Part shown: in pieces, positions 9,097 through 18,530 of the stretch
How positions within the stretch are numbered: the stretch's first letter is position 1
Layout: each line of letters begins with the position of its first letter
Assembly: GCA_016875165.1 (NCBI GenBank)
Contig: VGSF01000003.1
Location: forward strand, 62,001 to 126,000
DNA length: 64,000 nt
Direction of reading: 5' to 3'
From: Deltaproteobacteria bacterium
Lineage (GTDB): Bacteria > Desulfobacterota > SM23-61
Program-made: the position numbers and the translations under genes
Notes under the pieces: model-generated
Database searches by the model: none
The model's input: only the letters and a program-made list of their open reading frames with translations
Told to the model about the DNA's origin: nothing

Positions 9097-10083
9097 CTAT
9101 CGGACGGCTATGGCATCCCCTGGGGATCCCGTAGCCCCCGCGAAAGGCACCGGAACAAAGATGAAAAGAAACTCATATACCTTGTCCTTGATCATTTGGG
9201 CCATGACCTCATTATTCAGATTCTCGAGATACCAGATACCATTTACGGTCTGCATGAGGTTGTGGATGTCAAAGGCTCCATTGGGGTCCTCACCCGGGAT
9301 AGCATCGACCGGCCATGTGTCCGCGGCCAGCATAGAAACATTCTTATTGATGAAATATTTGGCTGCTTCAAGGCCAATACCGGGGCAGCCGGCATTATAT
9401 GTGGCTGGTTCCTTCCAGTATTTGCCCCAACCCGTGTGGAATATGACTGCATCTCCCTCCTGAATTGGGCCAATGCCGGCTTTTTTGATACAATCTTCGA
9501 TGTCCTTGGGTGTAATCACCTCTCCTTTCTTCAAGGAATCGACCCCCTTGAGCCCGGCCACGTCGATCAAAACTCCCCGGGTGATGCACGGGCCAAGTTT
9601 TTCCACGCCATTGTGCTTCAAGCCGTAGGTGTTTTCCGATTTGGCGAGCTCTCGTCCGTTGTACCATCGGTCCACGCCATCTTTTCCCCGAATGCCCACA
9701 TGTCCCGGGCCATCAAACTGGGTTCCCACCTGCCCCAGTTCCCCAACGATAAACTCGTCATTCCATACGATATTGTTATTGCCCAACGGGCCGCCGCCGG
9801 GCAATCCAGGGATATGAAGCGAATAGGTGCGGCTGCCGAATTTGGGCATATCGTTGGTATAAGGTCTTGCCAGCCTATAAACCTTGCCGGTCTTTACTAC
9901 TTTGAGAGAAGACATGATTTTCTTCGGTGTGATAGTGTTGAAAGAGCCCTTTTCGTCGTCGGGGCCCCACTTAGAAGGCCACCATTTATCGGGCCAAAAT
10001 ACCCCTGCCAGAGAGGGGGCAGCAGCGGCGGCAAAAAAGAAAGCGCCCAAAATTAAGATAATTAGCCAGATTGATCTTTTCAT
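9097..10083 (-). CDS. Secreted cyclase-family (kynurenine formamidase-like) metal hydrolase
   Basis: Putative cyclase family (PF04199), metal-dependent hydrolases that include kynurenine formamidase. 328 aa with a signal peptide (residues 1-26, hydrophobic core then ...PSLAG), so it is exported. The family metal motif HxGTHxDxPxH appears as GQVGTQFDGPGHVG, where the first His is replaced by Gln in GTQ, a variant also seen in the GTQ-(F/W)D subgroup. Downstream it has GVLIDVAG, GDAVIFHTGW, GCPGIGLEAA and ADTWPVDA, all typical. The start is fixed by a perfect AAAGGAGGT before ATG 10083. No neighbours share its strand within an operon. The substrate is unknown. Confidence 0.85.
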   Translation of the reverse strand: MKRSIWLIILILGAFFFAAAAAPSLAGVFWPDKWWPSKWGPDDEKGSFNTITPKKIMSSLKVVKTGKVYRLARPYTNDMPKFGSRTYSLHIPGLPGGGPLGNNNIVWNDEFIVGELGQVGTQFDGPGHVGIRGKDGVDRWYNGRELAKSENTYGLKHNGVEKLGPCITRGVLIDVAGLKGVDSLKKGEVITPKDIEDCIKKAGIGPIQEGDAVIFHTGWGKYWKEPATYNAGCPGIGLEAAKYFINKNVSMLAADTWPVDAIPGEDPNGAFDIHNLMQTVNGIWYLENLNNEVMAQMIKDKVYEFLFIFVPVPFAGATGSPGDAIAVR

Positions 10084-10287
10084 AGTAAACCTCCTTTCGG
10101 AATTTAAGGGAAAAGAACTCGCTTCAATCTGGAAATCTATATGAAGAACTGAGGCGTGTCAATGCTATTTGAAGAACCCGCTATAAGCCTTCGATCCCTG
10201 TAGGGGAGACCGGCGGGTCACCCATTGGGGCTATTTTGGATTTTTTCGCAACGGATAAAAATATCGAAAAAAGTGAGGGTCCGGAGG

Positions 10288-11052
10288 TTACTTAGTGGGG
10301 GGGACGCCTTTTCTCCTTTCTTCGATTGAGAAGCAAGCTTGTTCCGCCTTAATCCTCAAAACGGAATAATAAATGAGGGGGCCCGGGGGATCCGTGGGTT
10401 CTCGGGGCTCCAAATTTTTCCTTTCCCACTCGATCATTTTCGCCCTCAGGAAGGAAAGACCTTTCGCATCTGCGCCCATTCCCAGAACCTCTATGGCCCC
10501 CAACATCAATTGATGATCCTCGCCTCTCTTCAATACTTCCAGCAGGCGTTCGGTCAACCTAAGATCCTCAAGCGCATTCAAAAGATAAGGAACTTCCGAC
10601 TTTCTCGGCTGATCGAGGCGATCGTACCTTTCCCAAATCCGGTCGGCAACTCCTTTTGACCCCAGCTTGGCCAGGGCATGAGAAATCCATAAGCGGGTCT
10701 GGAAATCGGTCGAGTCGGTCCCAAATGAACTGAAAGAAACCTTCTTAAGCAACTCCGAGAGCATCTCCTCCAGCAGGGGGATCGATTCCACATCATTCAT
10801 TTCCAAAAGGTATGCGATGGCCCTCTTTTTAACCATGGGATCGATGTGGGTCCTCGCCGCTTCCCGGATGGCCGGCAGGGCCGTTTTCCCTTTTTTTTCG
10901 TAAAGGATTCTAAGGTCAGCCAAAGGCTTATTGAACCGTTCATCCCCTGACCCATAACCTGCCCAGCAGGCAGGGCATCCTTCGGCATAACCGCTAAGCC
11001 AGGGGCAGCAAAAGGGGACCAGGACGAGTAGCCAAACACAGAACCTTTTCAT
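10288..11052 (-). CDS. Exported HEAT-repeat-like protein
   Basis: Last gene of the minus-strand ABC operon. The start is taken at ATG 11052 (MKRFCVWLL), with AGAGGTAGGGG upstream inside the end of the previous gene; a start at 11091 would put 13 residues before the signal peptide. 254 aa: signal peptide (1-23), then a Cys-rich segment (CPACWAGYG) and paired helices of HEAT type (ALPAIREAARTHIDPMVKKRAIAYLLEMND; ESIPLLEEMLSELL; LWISHALAKLGSKGV; AIEVLGMGADAKGLSFLRAKM). Probably a periplasmic scaffold for its operon partners. There is no enzymatic signature. Function unknown. Confidence 0.7.
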   Translation of the reverse strand: MKRFCVWLLVLVPFCCPWLSGYAEGCPACWAGYGSGDERFNKPLADLRILYEKKGKTALPAIREAARTHIDPMVKKRAIAYLLEMNDVESIPLLEEMLSELLKKVSFSSFGTDSTDFQTRLWISHALAKLGSKGVADRIWERYDRLDQPRKSEVPYLLNALEDLRLTERLLEVLKRGEDHQLMLGAIEVLGMGADAKGLSFLRAKMIEWERKNLEPREPTDPPGPLIYYSVLRIKAEQACFSIEERRKGVPPTK

Positions 11053-11060
11053 CTTAGCCC

Positions 11061-11633
11061 CTACCTCTTCTCTCCGGAAACCGATTCGCACCGTTCACCC
11101 TCCAGGCGATAGATGAAACCCTCTTCGGGAGAGGGATCCACTTTGAATTTCCCCACGCAGCTTACCGGGTCGAGGCGGTAAAAGGTTGTGGGTTTGGCCA
11201 TTTCCACAAAAATATACTGATTATATTGGGGGCGCGGCCCGTAGCAGCAGGTTTGCGTCGTGCGAAGGAGGCAGAAATGATGAAGGGTCTTTCCCTCTTG
11301 CAAGGGGAACATGAATCCCACAATCCTGATTCTGCGCCCGTCCAATTTTTTTATACTTTCAGGAGGCTTTGGATTTTCTTTTGGCTCGTATTCCCAGGTC
11401 ATCAGGGTGGAAAAAGCCAGAGAGAGTTCTTTCCCCGAATCCTTAAGGAAGGAGCTTTCATCGATTCCGATCGTCTGATGACCGGCAGGGCCTTTTTCTT
11501 CCATGATCCGGATCTGGCTTCTTTGGCGATCACCCTTCCCCTCTGCTTTTTCCTGCGCGTTGCAGTCACATACCATTCCCTTGCCTAAACCCAGATAGAT
11601 GAACAAAAGAACCCCAAAGAGGCCAATCTTCAT
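11061..11633 (-). CDS. DUF3299 family exported protein
   Basis: 190 aa with an N-terminal signal segment (MKIGLFGVLLFIYLGLG). The core matches DUF3299: LDGRRIRIVGFMFPLQEG followed by HHFCLLRTTQTCCYGPRPQYNQYIFVEM, with the conserved C-C-G-P-R-P-(x)-N arrangement. The biochemical role is unknown. DUF3299 genes often sit next to FtsX/LolD-type ABC transporters in metal-responsive loci, as here. The start overlaps the stop of the upstream gene by 4 bases (ATGA), showing tight translational coupling. An internal acidic stretch and a C-terminal CESVSGEKR tail are unremarkable. Confidence 0.75.
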   Translation of the reverse strand: MKIGLFGVLLFIYLGLGKGMVCDCNAQEKAEGKGDRQRSQIRIMEEKGPAGHQTIGIDESSFLKDSGKELSLAFSTLMTWEYEPKENPKPPESIKKLDGRRIRIVGFMFPLQEGKTLHHFCLLRTTQTCCYGPRPQYNQYIFVEMAKPTTFYRLDPVSCVGKFKVDPSPEEGFIYRLEGERCESVSGEKR

Positions 11634-12139
11634 TTTTCACCTTCTTTCACTCTTTCTCTCTTTGGGGGATGGATTGGATCATACCCCCGTGGGTATTTGA
11701 TGACCAATTTGTGTCGAATTCCCTTGAAAACCGTTTCTCCTTGGGCTTCAAACTCCTTTACCTCCCGCAGCCATTCAGCTCGAGCGGTAAAATGAGAGCA
11801 ATGCCCGATCCTCTCCCCCGCCAGCTTCATGGGATCCGCCTTTAAAACCAACTTTTTTGAACCCTTTCCGGGAATGATCACGGTCAAGGGAATTTCGGCT
11901 GCCTGGATGGGGACCGAACGGCCGGTATCATGCCCCCCGCCCACAAACCAGGCCTCCAGCATATCTTCTCGGACCAAAATCTCAACATGGCCGAACTCTT
12001 TGCCAATCACATTGAGTACCCCGCCATGATGAGCTTTATGTCCATGTCCCTGCCCCGCCAGACCAGAATGGATAAGAAGGTAGCCCAGTAAACCCAGCAT
12101 GGTGAGATGAATCATGGAAAAGGAGAATTTTTTGCGCAT
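11630..12139 (-). CDS. His-rich exported, possibly metal-binding protein
   Basis: 169 aa. A signal peptide (about residues 1-29) is followed immediately by HGHKAHHGGVLNVIGKEFGHVEI, a His-rich metal-ligand-like motif resembling the HGG-V-(x)n-FHVE segment found in periplasmic metal-resistance proteins. The remainder is beta-rich (PLTVIIPGKGSKKLVLKADPMK; HCSHFTARAEWL). I infer a periplasmic Zn/Cu/Co-binding subunit serving the adjacent ABC transporter; this is not proven. It lies 21 bases after the permease stop and overlaps the DUF3299 start by 4 bases. Confidence 0.65.
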   Translation of the reverse strand: MRKKFSFSMIHLTMLGLLGYLLIHSGLAGQGHGHKAHHGGVLNVIGKEFGHVEILVREDMLEAWFVGGGHDTGRSVPIQAAEIPLTVIIPGKGSKKLVLKADPMKLAGERIGHCSHFTARAEWLREVKEFEAQGETVFKGIRHKLVIKYPRGYDPIHPPKRERVKEGEK

Positions 12140-12160
12140 GTCTTTCCTCCGCGATTCACG

Positions 12161-13411
12161 TCAGGAAAGAGGTGAAAGGTTTTGCAGAATTCCCAAACGA
12201 TAAGCCTGAATGCCGGGCACCAGGCCAGCCAGTAGCCCCAGGAGCAATCCTCCGGGGAGAACGAGCCAATCGGCAAGAGAAACATAAGAGGCGGTGAACC
12301 CCACGCCTGTTTCCGCTTTGATAAAAAGGGCGCCAAACGCGGTCAATCCATGGCCTAAAGCCAAACCCATGATCCCCCCTAAAAAGCTGATGAGGAGGGC
12401 TTCAGAAATAACCAGGCCCATGACCGTTTTCCGGGTAGCCCCCAGGGAACGAAGCAGGGCCAAGTCGCGCTTTCTTTCTCTCATAGCTGAAAGCAGGGAA
12501 AAGAAGAGGAAAAGAGCGGAGAGTGCTGTAAGAATGCTCGCAATGGCCAAGAGGACCCGGTCCACCCATCCTATGATGTTGAATAATCGAGGCAGAACTT
12601 CGCTTGGGATTACGATCTGATTCCGGTCCGATTGGTTGACGGCGAATTTCAAACCCTGAATACCAGGATGAACAGCTCCCCCCCGGATTCGTTTGATCTT
12701 GAGGTAAGCCCCGCTGATCTCCCGGTATTCGGTTCTTTCGGCCATAACGACCGTCTCAGGCGGGTGCCCGGATAGCTCATAAAAAGTCTCTAAGGGAATA
12801 TAGATCGCCCGGTCATGGGGGGTTCCGGTGGGCGCGAGGATTCCCACAAATTGCAGCTTGTCTTTTTCGTGGACGGGATCACCTTCTTGCACTCCGCAGA
12901 CGGGATGGAACTCATCCCCCATCCGCAGCCTCAAGCTTTTTGCCGCCGTCCATCCTGCCACCGCCTCCTGGCTTCCTTGGAAAGGACGTCCCTGTCCCCC
13001 TGCTTTTTGGGAAAAAGAAAAAAATTTGCCCGGCAGATATTCGAACTCGGTCAAAAAGCGGCGGTCAATGGCATTGACTCTGAATCCTCTATAGGAATGA
13101 CCCACGCAGAAGGGAATCGCCTGGAAAACAAGGGGGTCCTTTTCTACCTCTTTGAAATAGGTCCATTTTATCTTTCCGGGCATATCTTCCAGGTGGTAAA
13201 TGGCATTGAGGACAATTTGGAGGGGCGACCCCTTGGGCCCCAAAATAGCATCCACTCCGAGCCCGATCTGGGTGAAGGTTATATGTGCCTGTTCTTTCAG
13301 CGAATAGACCGCCACCAGCAGAGCCATCCCGATGGCCATGCTGAGCGCCGCCAAAAGACTGGAAAACCGATGCTGTCGCAGACTCCTCAGTAAGATTTTC
13401 CAGAAGCTCAC
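12161..13411 (-). CDS. ABC transporter permease, FtsX/MacB-like
   Basis: 416 aa with the topology of FtsX-family permeases: an N-terminal TM helix (about 18-37), a large extracytoplasmic MacB_PCD-like domain (about 40-270), then three C-terminal TM helices (about 285-310, 330-355, 380-400). Typical FtsX sequences are MRERKRDLALLRSLGATRKTVMGLVISEALLISFLGG and the final LAGLVPGIQAYR. It pairs with the ATPase upstream; stop and start overlap by 4 bases (ATGA). Such transporters work by mechanotransmission on periplasmic proteins or lipoproteins rather than by simple pumping. The His-rich protein downstream may be the cargo or partner. Confidence 0.88.
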   Translation of the reverse strand: MSFWKILLRSLRQHRFSSLLAALSMAIGMALLVAVYSLKEQAHITFTQIGLGVDAILGPKGSPLQIVLNAIYHLEDMPGKIKWTYFKEVEKDPLVFQAIPFCVGHSYRGFRVNAIDRRFLTEFEYLPGKFFSFSQKAGGQGRPFQGSQEAVAGWTAAKSLRLRMGDEFHPVCGVQEGDPVHEKDKLQFVGILAPTGTPHDRAIYIPLETFYELSGHPPETVVMAERTEYREISGAYLKIKRIRGGAVHPGIQGLKFAVNQSDRNQIVIPSEVLPRLFNIIGWVDRVLLAIASILTALSALFLFFSLLSAMRERKRDLALLRSLGATRKTVMGLVISEALLISFLGGIMGLALGHGLTAFGALFIKAETGVGFTASYVSLADWLVLPGGLLLGLLAGLVPGIQAYRLGILQNLSPLS

Positions 13412-14100
13412 GGCTCCATCCCTACATTGGGCTGGAATGCGCGGTTCAATTCCAGGAAAGGAATGGCTTTTTCAAACCAGGAAATGACCTCCCTTTCGTG
13501 GCTGACTAACACGAGGGTGCAGCCATGATTCCGGCAGGCGTCTTTAAGGAGTTTCAGTACTGCGTCGCGATTTTTCGGGTCCAGAGACCCGGTTGGCTCA
13601 TCGGCCAATATCAGTTGAGGCCGATTCGCCATGGCGCGAGCCACGGCCACTCTCTGCTGCTCACCCAGGGAAAGCTGGGAAGGGTAGAAGTCATATCTGT
13701 GGGAAAGACCCACCTCATTCAGCAGCGATTCAGCGTCCTTAAGTTCGCCTTTCCGAGGACCAAAGGTCATCCCCAGGAGAACATTTTCTAAGGCATTAAA
13801 TCCCTGTAAAAGGTTGAAGTTTTGATAAATATACCCGATACATTGCGCCCTGAAGCGATCCCTTTGGGCCTCGGGCATATCTTCCAAGGAATGGCCACAT
13901 ACCTTCAGCCTTCCCGAATGGGGGGTCAAAAGACCGGCCAGGAGGTTTAGAAAGGTCGTCTTGCCCGAACCGGAAGGGCCAAAAAGAGCGAAATGTTCAC
14001 CGCCTTCCACCTGCCACTGGGGAATGTCTAAAACCTTCAAGCGGTTCTTCCCGCACTCAAATACCAATTCCAGAGATTCAACCTTAATGGCCGCCATCAT
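13408..14100 (-). CDS. ABC transporter ATP-binding protein, LolD/MacB type
   Basis: 230 aa. Walker A GPSGSGKT (residues 41-48), Q-loop IYQNFNLLQGF, signature LSLGEQQRVAVARA, Walker B LILADEP with the following TGSLD D-loop, and H-loop LVLVSHE. First gene of the five-gene operon running to 10288. Only 3 bases separate its start from the terminal repeat of an IS remnant (14104-14785). The available ribosome-binding site (TTTAGGTAACCT) is itself provided by that repeat, so the operon may have lost its native promoter or now be read from within the element. Confidence 0.92.
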   Translation of the reverse strand: MMAAIKVESLELVFECGKNRLKVLDIPQWQVEGGEHFALFGPSGSGKTTFLNLLAGLLTPHSGRLKVCGHSLEDMPEAQRDRFRAQCIGYIYQNFNLLQGFNALENVLLGMTFGPRKGELKDAESLLNEVGLSHRYDFYPSQLSLGEQQRVAVARAMANRPQLILADEPTGSLDPKNRDAVLKLLKDACRNHGCTLVLVSHEREVISWFEKAIPFLELNRAFQPNVGMEP

Positions 14101-14103
14101 AGG

Positions 14104-14785
14104 TTACCTAAATTGAGCGATTTTTAATCGGGTTATTGAATTTCCGTTCTTATAGCGGAAGCTAAGCATGTCATCCTATGTTTCTACAGATGTTTGGGGA
14201 CCAAAAATCCTTTAACCCCCGATGCGGCAATTCATCCGCCCCTCGCTGTTGATGACTGCAAATGATCGATTCCAGATGAAGAATCTGCCACCGGTCCACA
14301 GCCGAATAATCCCCCAACACCTCCGAATTAACCCCCAGATTGGTCAAAATGAGATTGTCCGGCCGGGCAAAATCTAATAACCGCTGCTCCCCCTCATAAA
14401 CCGGACGCGTATAAATGGCCCGGTAAAATCTCCTCCAACTATCAAACCGATACCCAAACTCCAGATACTCCCACTCCTGATGCCCATTATCATAAACCTT
14501 CCAGTCCCCCGATTCCCAAGACTGACCTTGAACATATTCCCTCACATGATCATAAATCTTCCCCGTACAAATAAAGCCAAACCTCCTCTACCAGTAATCG
14601 TGTCCTCGGTCACATCTACCCTGGAAATTTTGCGCTTGCCTTTAAAAGGATTTTGCTTCATAATCTCCTCGCTTATCGGGGGGTAGATTTCTGTTTCCGC
14701 GCGAAGATATTATAACCTATATCTATCGCTTAATAAGTGTTTTTTTTATTGTCTCGCGCAATTAAAAATCGCTCAATTTAGGTAA
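14104..14785 (-). mobile_element. Internally deleted IS1380-like insertion sequence with intact terminal repeats
   Basis: Perfect 25-base terminal inverted repeats bound the element: TTACCTAAATTGAGCGATTT... at 14104-14128 and its complement at 14761-14785. Inside, on the minus strand, are the first and last parts of an IS1380-type transposase joined by a deletion. At 682 bases it is less than half the size of a full member, so it is non-autonomous. The flanks show TCAT on both sides if three extra bases are counted as part of the left end, which is too weak to call a target duplication. Confidence 0.75.
14171..14661 (-). pseudogene. IS1380-family transposase remnant (N- and C-terminal parts joined by a deletion)
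   Basis: From ATG 14661 (SD GAGGAG) the frame reads KGKRKISRVDVTEDTITGRGGLALFVR, the typical IS1380 N-terminus, then leaves frame. A second frame, ending at 14171, gives the transposase C-terminal region: FDSWRRFYRAIYTRP, LLDFARPDNLILTNLGV and HQQRGADELPHRGLKDF, the RGA-EL-(H/N)R-LKDF motif of the family. The catalytic middle is absent, so no active transposase is made from this copy. Confidence 0.75.
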
Positions 14786-14863
14786 TCATAATCCTTGTCC
14801 ATCCGCGTTTATCCGTGTCCCACATTTTTTTTCGCCTTCCCCAAACCGCATTTCTCAAGCTCG

Positions 14864-14892
14864 TTGACAGGGTTTAGAATCCTTTATATATT
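14864..14892 (+). promoter_or_regulatory. Sigma-70 type promoter
   Basis: TTGACA (14864-14869), a 17-base spacer, then TATATT (14887-14892): a near-consensus promoter 34 bases before the ATG at 14926. It reads into the truncated HerA/DUF853 gene, whose ribosome-binding site is CAAGGAGGGG. Confidence 0.75.
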
Positions 14893-14925
14893 AGTCCTGG
14901 TCCAATACCCTTCAAGGAGGGGAAA

Positions 14926-15342
14926 ATGGCTGACAAGTCTCTGCCTCTGGTAATCGCCAGGGGAAAATCCGAAATCGGAATCCTCCCCAAGATGGCCAAC
15001 CGCGACGGCCTCATCGCCGGGGCTACGGGCACGGGAAAGACCGTGACCCTGCGGGTCATGGCCGAGCATTTCAGCGGCATCGGGGTTCCGGTCTTCATGG
15101 CCGATGTGAAAGGAGACCTCTCCGGGTTGCCCTATCCGGGAGGAGAGCACCCGAAAGTGGCGGAACGGGCCAAGAAGCTCGGGCTATCCACCTTCTCCCC
15201 CCAGGGCTACCCGGTGGCCTTTTGGGATGTCTTCGGAGAGCAGGGGCACCCCGTCCGCACCACGGTCTCGGAGACGGGGCCCCTGCTCTTGAGCAGGATC
15301 CTCAACCTCAACTCGGAGCTACGTCCCCTCCTTTGTGTATAG
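14926..15342 (+). pseudogene. HerA-like helicase (DUF853 family), 3' truncated
   Basis: 138 codons correspond to the first quarter of a DUF853/YjgR-like HerA-type ATPase, normally about 500 aa. Visible are [26 protein letters not shown] (Walker A GATGTGKT), the [12 protein letters not shown] strand, [20 protein letters not shown] and [14 protein letters not shown]. Homology stops at about 15320, after which only SELRPLLCV and a stop remain. Walker B and the arginine-finger regions are missing. The gene keeps a strong promoter and ribosome-binding site. The truncation point marks the left edge of the decayed restriction locus. Confidence 0.8.
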
Positions 15343-15436
15343 TTAGCCAACAACGTCCCCCTTTCCACGCGACCGCTGCGACCGACGCTCGGCCACTCTC
15401 TCGCGAACAACTTGAGCTTGGGGAATTACACTCTTC

Positions 15437-16093
15437 TCAATAACTCCAATTTTCGTGGGCCAAAGGAGCATGATTTAGCATGTCCCGCCAAACCCGCCAG
15501 GTTGGTAAATGTTGTTCCATTAAGGCTATGAACCGTTCGTTGTGGTATCGTTCCAATAGATGTGCCAGCTCATGAACGACGATGAATTCTAAGCACTGCA
15601 CGGGCTTTTTGGCCAATTCCAGGTTAAGCCAGACTCGGCGGGAGCCAATGTTACAGCTACCCCATTTGGTTTTCATCTTCTTGACACCCCAATCCGCCAC
15701 CTGAACACCCAACGCGGTCTGCCACTTATCCAACAAAGGCGGAATCAATCTTTTTAGTTGCTCACGATACCAACGCTGCAATACCTGCTTGCGCTGCATG
15801 GAGCTGGTCTCAGGCCGCGCATAGAGGGCCATGGTGGACTTATTGGGTAGCACTACTTTGCCCGCCCCGTGGTGTCCAATCACCTTCAAGCGATACCGCT
15901 GGGCCAAGAAATAATGGCTCTCACCGCTAACCATCTCCCGCTCAGATTGCCGGGATTGTCCCTCAAATTTTGCCCGCTGACGCTTGATCCATCCAAGCCT
16001 GCTGATCACCGCCAATCGCACCGCATCATCGGTGAGGGCTAAAGGCCCCGCTTGCCAGTTTAACCTCGTTGCGGACTTTCTCGTAGTGGTCAA
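15437..16093 (-). pseudogene. YgjP/DUF45-type metallopeptidase, 5' end lost and fused to hsdR 3' end
   Basis: The C-terminal four-fifths is a good DUF45 (YgjP-like) zinc metallopeptidase: KTKWGSCN, LELAKKPVQCLEFIVVHELAHLLERYHNERF with HExxH plus a third His, as in genes that commonly accompany type I hsdR. The usual N-terminal beta-hairpin is missing; similarity starts only at LTDDAVRLAVISRLGWIKRQ. The nominal start at 16093 lies inside hsdR in another frame. A deletion at about 16040-16050 joined the two genes, so both are damaged. Whether the remaining protein is expressed is doubtful. Confidence 0.75.
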
Positions 16094-18530
16094 CTTCGGA
16101 TTTCAGGGCTTCAATCTCGGTCGGGGAGTAACCGGCTTCTGTCAGTTCATTGGCGAGGTTGGCGAATGCCCGGACGAATGTAGCGACGTGTTTGTAGAGA
16201 GCGAGACGGTTCGGTTCATTGGCCTTGAGCTGCTCGGCATTGCCGCAATCCTTGGCGCAGAAATAACGTAAGTAGGCCGCCGAGTCCTTGGGGGCTTCGA
16301 CGGGCTCGCATAGCGCCTTCACCACCTCACGGGTTTCCTCCAGCCTCTCGCGGGCCTTGCCGAGCCGACCCTCCAGCAATCCAGCTATCTCCTCCCTGTC
16401 GTAGCCATCAAGCGCGCCAGAGGTGTAATCATGGACCGCGCCTTCAAGGCTCTTAAAGAGGTCCTTGTAGTCGATGATGTAGCCGTATTCCTTGTCATCG
16501 CCGTCAAGCCGGTTCACCCGGCAGATGGCCTGAAACAGGCCGTGATCGCACATCTCTTTGTCGATATAGAGGTAAGTGGCGGGCGGCGCATCAAAGCCGG
16601 TGAGCAGTTTGTCCACCACGATCAAGAGCTTCATCTGTCCCGGTTCGTTAATGAATTTTTTCTTCGTTTGTTTCTCGAACTCCTCAACCCTGGTCACTGC
16701 CCTTTCCGGCGCCTCATTGAACCAGTCGGCAAGCATCTGTTGGTAGATGGCATACTTGTGCAGGTTCTCGGTCTCTCCTTCACCGGCATCCTCGCCCTTC
16801 AGGTCTGCCGTAGTCGGTTTGTAGGAGGTGACGATCGCGCATTTCCCCTTCAGGTCGGTCTTGTTGAACAGCTCATAGAGCTTGCATGCCTGATAGATAC
16901 TGCCCGAGATGAGCATGGCGTTGCCGCGCCCGCTCTTCAACCGGTCACGGGTCTCCATATCCATCATGATGTCGGCGACGATCTGTTCCAGCCGTGACTG
17001 GCTTGAGATCACCTTCTGCATCGTTCCCCATCGCTGTTTGAGCTGCGCCTTGGCCAGATCGGTCAGTCCGCGGGTTTTAGCCTCGAACCACTGGTCGATC
17101 TTCGCCTGGAACTTGATGCGCTGGTCGATGTCCCGCGCCTCGTAGCGCAGGTCAAGCACCACGCCATCCTTCACAGCTTCGTCGAATTTATAGGTGTGGA
17201 TGTATCGTCCGAAGACCTCGATGCTCTTCTGTTTGTCAGCCTTAAGAAGCGGCGTGCCGGTGAAGCCGATGAAAACTGCGTTTGGCAGAATCCCCTTCAT
17301 CGCTTTGTGCAACTCGCCGGACTGGGTGCGGTGGCATTCGTCTACGAAAACGAAGAGATTTCCCCTGGCAACGAAATCTGGCGGAAGCGCCTTCCTCAGT
17401 TCCTGGATATAGCCGGGGATGGTACCAACCTCCTCCCCTTCCTCTTTTCCGCCGAACTTGTGGATCAGCGAGCACATCAGCCACGGCTTCGTGGCGTTAA
17501 GTGTGGCGATCAGGTCTGCGCCGCTTTTCGTGCGATAAATATTTTCTTTAACACCATTGAAAACCTTCTCGATCTGCTCGTCCAGCTCGGTGCGGTCGGT
17601 GATAATCAGGACGCGGGCATCGGTAACATGCTCCCGAATCCACTTGGCAAGCCACACCATGATGAGGCTCTTGCCTGAACCCTGCTTGTTCCAGATGATG
17701 CCGCCCTCACGGCGCTTCACGAACTCCTACGACGCACGCACAGCGAAATACTGGTTGTGGCGGCAGAGTTTTTTCGTTCCGGCATCGAAAAGGACAAAGT
17801 CGTGAACCAATTCGAGGAAGCGAGGCTTGGCGCAAAGTTGGGTCAATGCCCGGCCCAGTGGGTTCTCGACGGCCCTGTTTTCTTTCCATTTGAGGTGATA
17901 CTTCTCCGGTGTCTCGATAGCGCCGTAGCGGAGGCCCTCCGTGTCGTTGCCTGCCATCACCCACTGCATCGTAGAGAAGAAGGGCTGGATAAAAACCTTC
18001 TTCTGGCTGTCGAGGTTCTGCCGGATGCCCTCGGCCACCGAGACGGTAGAGCGTTTCAATTCGAGCACGCCGAGAGCGATGCCGTTCACATAAAGCACCA
18101 CGTCAGGCCGCTTGCTGTGTGCCTTGGTGTCGCCTCCTGGCAAGGTCACTTCCTCGGCGATGGCGAAATGATTTCTCTCAGGATTCTTCCAATCAATGAG
18201 CCAGACGTTCTGGAAATTCTCGCCCGCCCCTAACTTCACCTTGACCCCGTAGCGCAGCAGTTCATAGACGGCAAGGTTGCGATCATAGAGGCTCTTGCTG
18301 GTATCACCCGCCGCCTTATCCAGATCATGCAGCGCCCTGGTAATTAGGGTCTCTTCGTAACCCTGCTTCTCGCGGAGAAACTTTCGCAGCAGCGCCTCTT
18401 CGATGTTGCGGTTTCCTTCGCGTTCGGTCCAGTCGCCGAGGTAGTCATACTTGAGCGTGTCCCGAAAGAGCTTCACGACACGCTGCTGGGTCTTTTTTTC
18501 AATTTGGCCGACAATGGACATCTTTTTCAT
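16026..18530 (-). pseudogene. hsdR: Type I restriction enzyme R subunit, amber-interrupted and 3' truncated
   Basis: Motor/nuclease subunit of a type I R-M system. The N-terminal part (18530-17730) carries the nuclease core (KRPDVVLYVNGIALGVLELK, PD-(E/D)xK type). The frame then meets TAG at 17727-17729 between FAVRAS and EFVKRREGGIIW and continues in the same frame through QGSGKS (Walker A), VFVDECHRTQ (DEAH-like box), GFTGTPL, DKLLTGFDAP and AICRVNR (helicase motifs). One nonsense change is enough to explain the break; homologues usually have Gln there (CAG to TAG). The 3' end is also gone: after EVKLAS the sequence enters the peptidase gene. Non-functional unless TAG is suppressed. Confidence 0.88.

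Noticed and set aside
9022-10056. Long plus-strand ORF opposite the cyclase gene
   Set aside because: It mirrors the minus-strand gene, which has a signal peptide, SD and clear family motifs; the plus-strand translation has none.
14095-14790. TCAT target-site duplication of the IS1380-like element
   Set aside because: The left copy is three bases away from the terminal repeat and the right one is adjacent, so it may be chance.
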